Shown piece by piece: positions 56,361-59,796 of a stretch of 59,796 nt of DNA. This DNA is from Arthrobacter sp. fls2-241-R2A-200 (lineage in GTDB: Bacteria; Actinomycetota; Actinomycetes; Actinomycetales; Micrococcaceae). The translations under genes and the position numbers were made by a program. The DNA lies in assembly GCF_030209745.1 (NCBI RefSeq), contig NZ_JARVRJ010000018.1:1-59796 (forward strand), written 5' to 3'. Below the pieces are notes generated by a model that searched no databases, was not told the DNA's origin, and saw only the letters and a program-made list of their open reading frames with translations. Position 1 is the stretch's first letter. Every line of letters begins with the position of its first letter.

Positions 56361-56721
56361 GAACGTTTCTCCTGTTAGGTGCCATAGAGCTTGAGTGCCG
56401 CAAACCGGGTCATAAGGGCGGCTCACGGCGAAGCGCAGTCAGCACGAGATTCAGCGGAAGCTCATCTTGGTCTGCTTCAGGGGCAGAGATCCATCCTGCG
56501 TCTGCCCCTCACAGACTAGCCTATTGACGCGCGTCAATAAGCTACATAGGCTCGTGTATGCCGACGTCGGTGCGAACAAGGCTGCCACCCGGGAGTGGCA
56601 GCAGACGCTATTGCTGCCGGGTCAGGCTTCCTTGGGCGGCTGTGGCGCCTTTGACAGGGAGCTGCTGCAGGAACGTAACCGATCCACGCCTCACGAGCCA
56701 AGTCCCTCATGGAAGGTAAGA
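56361..56721. other. Divergent promoter region of SDR 4 and the HAD gene
   Basis: The gap of 361 bases carries the perfect palindrome at 56523-56538 roughly midway. No further gene is supported; the long open frame running into the HAD gene has no similarity to it before 56722. Confidence 0.55.
56523..56538. promoter_or_regulatory. Perfect LacI-type operator palindrome
   Basis: ATTGACGCGCGTCAAT is a perfect 16-bp palindrome and the ideal version of the sites at 32922 and 42698. It lies between divergent SDR 4 and HAD genes. On the minus strand its TTGACG could serve as a -35 box, so binding would block that promoter. Confidence 0.75.
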
Positions 56722-57597
56722 ATGACGCAGACAATAGGGATGCAAATCCCCTCGCTAGATGCGCTGGCTGAAGAAGGTTTGCATTCGTTAGACGTTGCAG
56801 GCCGGCCCCGTAGCTCCAAGGACATCGAGTGCTGGCTTACGGACATGGACGGCGTCCTGGTCCATGAGAACCAGGCAATCCCGGGTGCAGCTGAACTCAT
56901 TCAGCGCTGGGTGGATACGTCCAAGCGCTTCCTGGTCCTGACCAACAACTCCATCTTCACGCCCCGTGACCTCGCGGCCCGCCTGCGTGCGTCAGGCCTG
57001 GAGGTCCCGGAAGAGAACATTTGGACGTCGGCACTGGCCACGGCCCAGTTCCTCAAGGACCAGGTCCAGTCCTCGGATTCGGGCAACCGCGCCTACACCA
57101 TCGGCGAAGCCGGACTCACCACCGCGCTGCACGAGGCCGGATTCATCCTCACGGACACCGATCCCGATTTCGTGGTGCTGGGTGAGACCCGCACCTACTC
57201 CTTTGAAGCGATCACCATGGCGGTCCGTCACATCCTGGCCGGTGCACGGTTCATCGCCACCAACCCGGATGCCACCGGTCCTTCCAAGGACGGTCCCATG
57301 CCCGCCACCGGAGCCATAGCGGCAATGATCACCAAGGCCACGGGCCGCGAGCCGTACATCGTGGGCAAGCCGAACCCCATGATGTTCCGTTCCGCCATGA
57401 ACCAGATCGACGCTCATTCGGAGACCACTGCCATGATCGGGGACCGCATGGACACGGACATCGTGGCCGGCATGGAAGCGGGCCTGCACACGGTCCTGGT
57501 CCTCAGCGGAATCACCCAGCGTGAAGAAATCGTCTCCTTCCCCTTCCGGGCCCATCAAGTTGTAGATTCCGTGGCAGACCTGAAAAGCCAGATATAG
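56722..57597 (+). CDS. HAD-IIA family phosphatase (NagD-like)
   Basis: A 291-aa HAD hydrolase with the catalytic DMDGVL (nucleophile Asp41, Asp43), motif II LTNNS (about residue 73), the cap domain of the IIA type, VGKPNPMMF with motif III Lys, and IGDRMDTDI. Such enzymes dephosphorylate sugar phosphates or nucleoside monophosphates. I chose ATG 56722, with GGAAGG seven bases upstream. Its position near a LacI operator suggests a role in the sugar-related catabolism. Confidence 0.9.
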   Translation: MTQTIGMQIPSLDALAEEGLHSLDVAGRPRSSKDIECWLTDMDGVLVHENQAIPGAAELIQRWVDTSKRFLVLTNNSIFTPRDLAARLRASGLEVPEENIWTSALATAQFLKDQVQSSDSGNRAYTIGEAGLTTALHEAGFILTDTDPDFVVLGETRTYSFEAITMAVRHILAGARFIATNPDATGPSKDGPMPATGAIAAMITKATGREPYIVGKPNPMMFRSAMNQIDAHSETTAMIGDRMDTDIVAGMEAGLHTVLVLSGITQREEIVSFPFRAHQVVDSVADLKSQI

Positions 57598-57607
57598 GGG
57601 AACGGTC

Positions 57608-57751
57608 AGCCTCGTAGTAGGTCTCATTGCCCCCCGGGAAGACCGGTCGCTTCAAGTATTGGCAATTGGTCTCGGCACAGATGATGTGGACCCTGTTGGA
57701 TGCGGAAAGGTACGCGTCGTCAGCCCTTCAGCGCGCGAAGTTCACGACTGA
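57608..57751 (+). pseudogene. Possible short gene remnant
   Basis: This frame reads SLVVGLIAPREDRSLQVLA and on to VRVVSPSAREVHD then stop, 47 codons without a start codon. The start resembles the core strand and helix of PTS fructose-type IIA domains, but too little is present to be sure. It would be a fragment. Confidence 0.2.
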
Positions 57752-57803
57752 CAGCCTGGAGGCCCGTCCGGAGTGCTCGAAGCTCGTCAACTGTCAGCCC
57801 TAG

Positions 57804-57827
57804 TGACACGGATCGTGATCCGGGTCA
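57804..57827. promoter_or_regulatory. 24-bp near-perfect palindrome before the second lacI gene
   Basis: TGACACGGATC and GATCCGGGTCA form 11-bp arms with one mismatch around a GT centre. It lies 78 bases before the proposed start of the second lacI gene. It differs from the TTGACGCGCGTCAA sites, so it may be an autoregulatory site for that regulator or bind something else. Confidence 0.45.
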
Positions 57828-57904
57828 TTCGAGTGAGGCTTACGCCCATCTCGGAAGCGTCAGTCGGGCCAATCCCATTTTCAAGAAACTTAGGAAGTGC
57901 TCGC

Positions 57905-59008
57905 ATGATGCGATCCTCTACCTCTGAGATCGGCCCACATCAGTGGCGTACGCACCCGGAGGCACCCTCTTCAAATGAAGCGGGTGCCACAGTCCAGAGC
58001 GGACACAGGAGGCAGGCCTCGGTTGTGGACGTGGCCAAGCTGGCCGGGGTATCCACTCAGACTGTGTCGAGGGTACTAAATGGCAGCCGCGATGTACGGG
58101 GAAGCACCCGCGAGCAAGTCATTTCCGCCATGAAGGAGCTGGGGTACCGCCCCAATAGTGCCGCCCGGGCTCTTAAGCGGGGCAGTTTCCGAACCATCGG
58201 GGTCATCTCACCTACGCTGTCGTCGCCCGGAAACATGCGAACGCTGGAAGCGATCGCGCTTCAAGCCGCACGGCGAGACTTCGCCGTCATGATCATCCCC
58301 GTCGAGGCCCCCACCCAGGGCGGGATCCGTGGTGCGTTCTCCCGCGTGGGCGAGCTCGCAATTGACGCCGTAATCGCCATCACGGAGGCCCACCTCCTCG
58401 ATGCGGCCGGTGTGTCGCTGCACCCGGGCGTGAAGGTGGTAGTGGTTGATTCCGATGCAGGCACACGATACACCGCTGTAGACACGGACCAGGCCTACGG
58501 CGCCCACCAGGCTGTCAGGCACCTCTTGGACCTCGGGCACGTAACCGTCTGGCACGTTGCGGGTCCTGCAGCGTCCTTGGCTAGCGAACGACGATCCATT
58601 GCTTGGCGAGAGACCCTGGCAGCCGCTGGTCGGCCAGTGCCCCCAATCATTCATGGGGACTGGTCGGCCGATTCCGGCTACGCCGCCGGAATCCAACTCG
58701 CCGACCAACCGGGCTGCACCGCCGTCTTCGCCGCGAACGACCACATGGCGCTGGGACTTCTGCGCGCCTTCCAGGAGAGGGGAAAAGCGGTCCCGGGGGA
58801 TGTCAGCCTGGTGGGCTTCGACGACCTGCCCGAGACCTCCTCATACGCCCCTCCACTCACTACGGTCCACCAACATTTCGCCGCTATCGGCAGTGCATGC
58901 GTCGACAACGTCCTTGATCAGATTCGTGGCAACACCAGCAAACCCTGCGTCAGGCTCATCCAACCTCGGCTCGTCGTCCGGCAAAGCACTGCTGGCCCCA
59001 AACGATAA
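57905..59008 (+). CDS. LacI-family transcriptional regulator 2
   Basis: A 367-aa regulator with a non-conserved N-terminal extension of about 35 residues, then the helix-turn-helix SVVDVAKLAGVSTQTVSRVLNGS and the effector domain (IGVISPTLSSPG to FDDLPETSSYAPPLTTVHQ). The recognition helix TQTVSR differs from RSTVSQ of regulator 1, so the two may read different operators. I chose ATG 57905 (57908 is also possible); earlier in-frame starts lie within low-similarity sequence. It is downstream of the HAD gene and probably closes the island. Confidence 0.88.
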   Translation: MMRSSTSEIGPHQWRTHPEAPSSNEAGATVQSGHRRQASVVDVAKLAGVSTQTVSRVLNGSRDVRGSTREQVISAMKELGYRPNSAARALKRGSFRTIGVISPTLSSPGNMRTLEAIALQAARRDFAVMIIPVEAPTQGGIRGAFSRVGELAIDAVIAITEAHLLDAAGVSLHPGVKVVVVDSDAGTRYTAVDTDQAYGAHQAVRHLLDLGHVTVWHVAGPAASLASERRSIAWRETLAAAGRPVPPIIHGDWSADSGYAAGIQLADQPGCTAVFAANDHMALGLLRAFQERGKAVPGDVSLVGFDDLPETSSYAPPLTTVHQHFAAIGSACVDNVLDQIRGNTSKPCVRLIQPRLVVRQSTAGPKR

Positions 59009-59796
59009 CGCGCTGTCGGGTCCTGTGGAGTTCAGCCATGATGTGATCCTCCTTCCGGGCAGGAATGCAGGCCATGCATGATCGGGCAAGTTAGCCAGCT
59101 CTTTAAGGAGCAGATCGTATCCGGTTGGTGCCGTTAATGGAGCATGCGCAGAACGGGGCCCGGCACAGCCCATTCCGTACTACCCATAGATGACTTTCTC
59201 GACCAACCATGCAAGGTAGAAAGACCGACCGAACGCCGCATCCCATGTAGGTGCGAGGAATCGTCCATTGGACTTGCCCCTTCCACGCGCATACGAAATA
59301 CACCCATGCCACGACGCGAGCTCCATTAACAAAATAGTCGCAGACCGGAAATGCCGGATTCGTTATAGGACGTGTCCGTTGTCACTGAATCTGGCAGTGT
59401 TCATGTGGGAAAATGTCAGTTCTTTTGACAGTGATACGGCATTCTGATTGTCACTCGATCTGGCACTTCCGTATTTGCTGCGTCCCGACAAGTACAAGAT
59501 TCATGGCTGGCCCGCTCCGAAGACCACTCACTTCTGTGGCGATCCGAGTCGCTGCTCGCGCGTGGCTATCAGGCTTGTGTGCCACATTAACTGACTCAAA
59601 CGCTGTCGGCTCGTAAGCTGCCGTGTCTCCTGACAAAACTGCCAACTCAACTGACAGCGGACAGGACGGAGTGTCCGCAGCTACTTCTACTCCCGTGCTT
59701 TGAACGCCGATAATGGCGATTCTGTAATGCAATGGCCGTGTAGACCATGGCACATCGACGGTGCAGGAAGGGGAGCGGATCACTCCAACTTTGCGT
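59009..59796. other. Gene-free end of window with IS-end-like repeats
   Basis: No coding region is supported in the last 788 bases. An 11-bp inverted repeat (GTTAATGGAGC at 59133-59143, GCTCCATTAAC at 59320-59330) frames a stretch of about 198 bp that could be a small non-autonomous element. Further on, near-identical TTGTCACT...ATCTGGCA motifs occur. Confidence 0.45.
59379..59470. repeat. Repeated TTGTCACT-N4-ATCTGGCA-like motif
   Basis: TTGTCACTGAATCTGGCAGT (59379 on) and TTGTCACTCGATCTGGCACT (59448 on) are 69 bases apart, with an intervening inverted TTTTGACAGTGA. Multiple short terminal repeats starting TGTCA are typical of IS21-family ends, so this may be the end or remnant of such an element. 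No transposase lies in the window. Confidence 0.45.

Noticed and set aside
57725..57915. Minus-strand pieces reading MRALPKFLENGIG and DELRALRTGLQAVSREL in two frames
   Set aside because: Suggestive of a frameshifted remnant, but neither piece has a recognisable family and the palindrome explains part of the pattern.

Overview
The window is high-GC actinobacterial DNA, most like the Micrococcaceae (Arthrobacter or Paenarthrobacter). This rests on GTG/TTG starts, ATGA-type gene overlaps, a DUF4193 protein, an ANTAR response regulator, TIGR03085 and TIGR02234 family proteins and the housekeeping gene order. Genus is inferred from protein character, not from a database search.

Positions 1 to about 29.4 kb are a dense core segment. 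tRNA-Gly and tRNA-Val are followed by a RecB-like nuclease domain protein, then def-fmt-rsmB-rpe. Next comes an FMN riboswitch driving a riboflavin operon (ribM-like PnuC transporter, ribD, ribE, ribB, ribA, ribH), ended by a hairpin. Then follow hisE-hisG-hisF, a divergent TIGR03085 gene, hisI, and a trp block (trpE, two membrane proteins, trpC, trpB, trpA) running into lgt. gltB-gltD, pyk, an ANTAR response regulator (opposite strand) and tRNA-Leu close the segment. trpD and trpG are not in the window.

Positions 29.4 to 33 kb are a sparse transition. It holds a lone DUF4193 gene and a Fic-domain AMP transferase gene, with long stretches that carry no convincing gene. Upstream of fic are two TGTAA-N17-TTACA dyads; one overlaps a plausible promoter.

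Positions 33 to 59 kb are an accessory catabolic island. It carries two related sugar/glycoside MFS transporters, each followed by a GH3 glycosidase. It also has GH2, GH43 and GH1 enzymes, an HSL-type esterase, a Gfo/Idh/MocA oxidoreductase, four short-chain dehydrogenases, an aldehyde dehydrogenase remnant, a HAD-IIA phosphatase and two LacI-type regulators. None of the glycosidases shows a signal peptide, so the substrate is probably imported whole and taken apart in the cytoplasm. LacI-type palindromes close to TTGACGCGCGTCAA occur at three places. There are two 14-bp sites 31 bp apart before the first MFS gene, five sites between the first lacI gene and GH2 (the last two again 31 bp apart), and one perfect palindrome between an SDR and the HAD gene. 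This ties the island together as one likely regulon.

An IS256-family element, with imperfect terminal repeats and a perfect 8-bp target duplication, has inserted into the 3' end of the esterase gene and replaced its last codons. The final 0.8 kb has no gene but carries repeated IS-end-like motifs.

My best hypothesis for the island is uptake of a branched plant-type glycoside (possibly with an oxidisable alcohol aglycone), cytoplasmic trimming by GH1/2/3/43, deacylation by the esterase, and oxidation of the sugar or aglycone by the SDRs. The substrate is not determined by the sequence.
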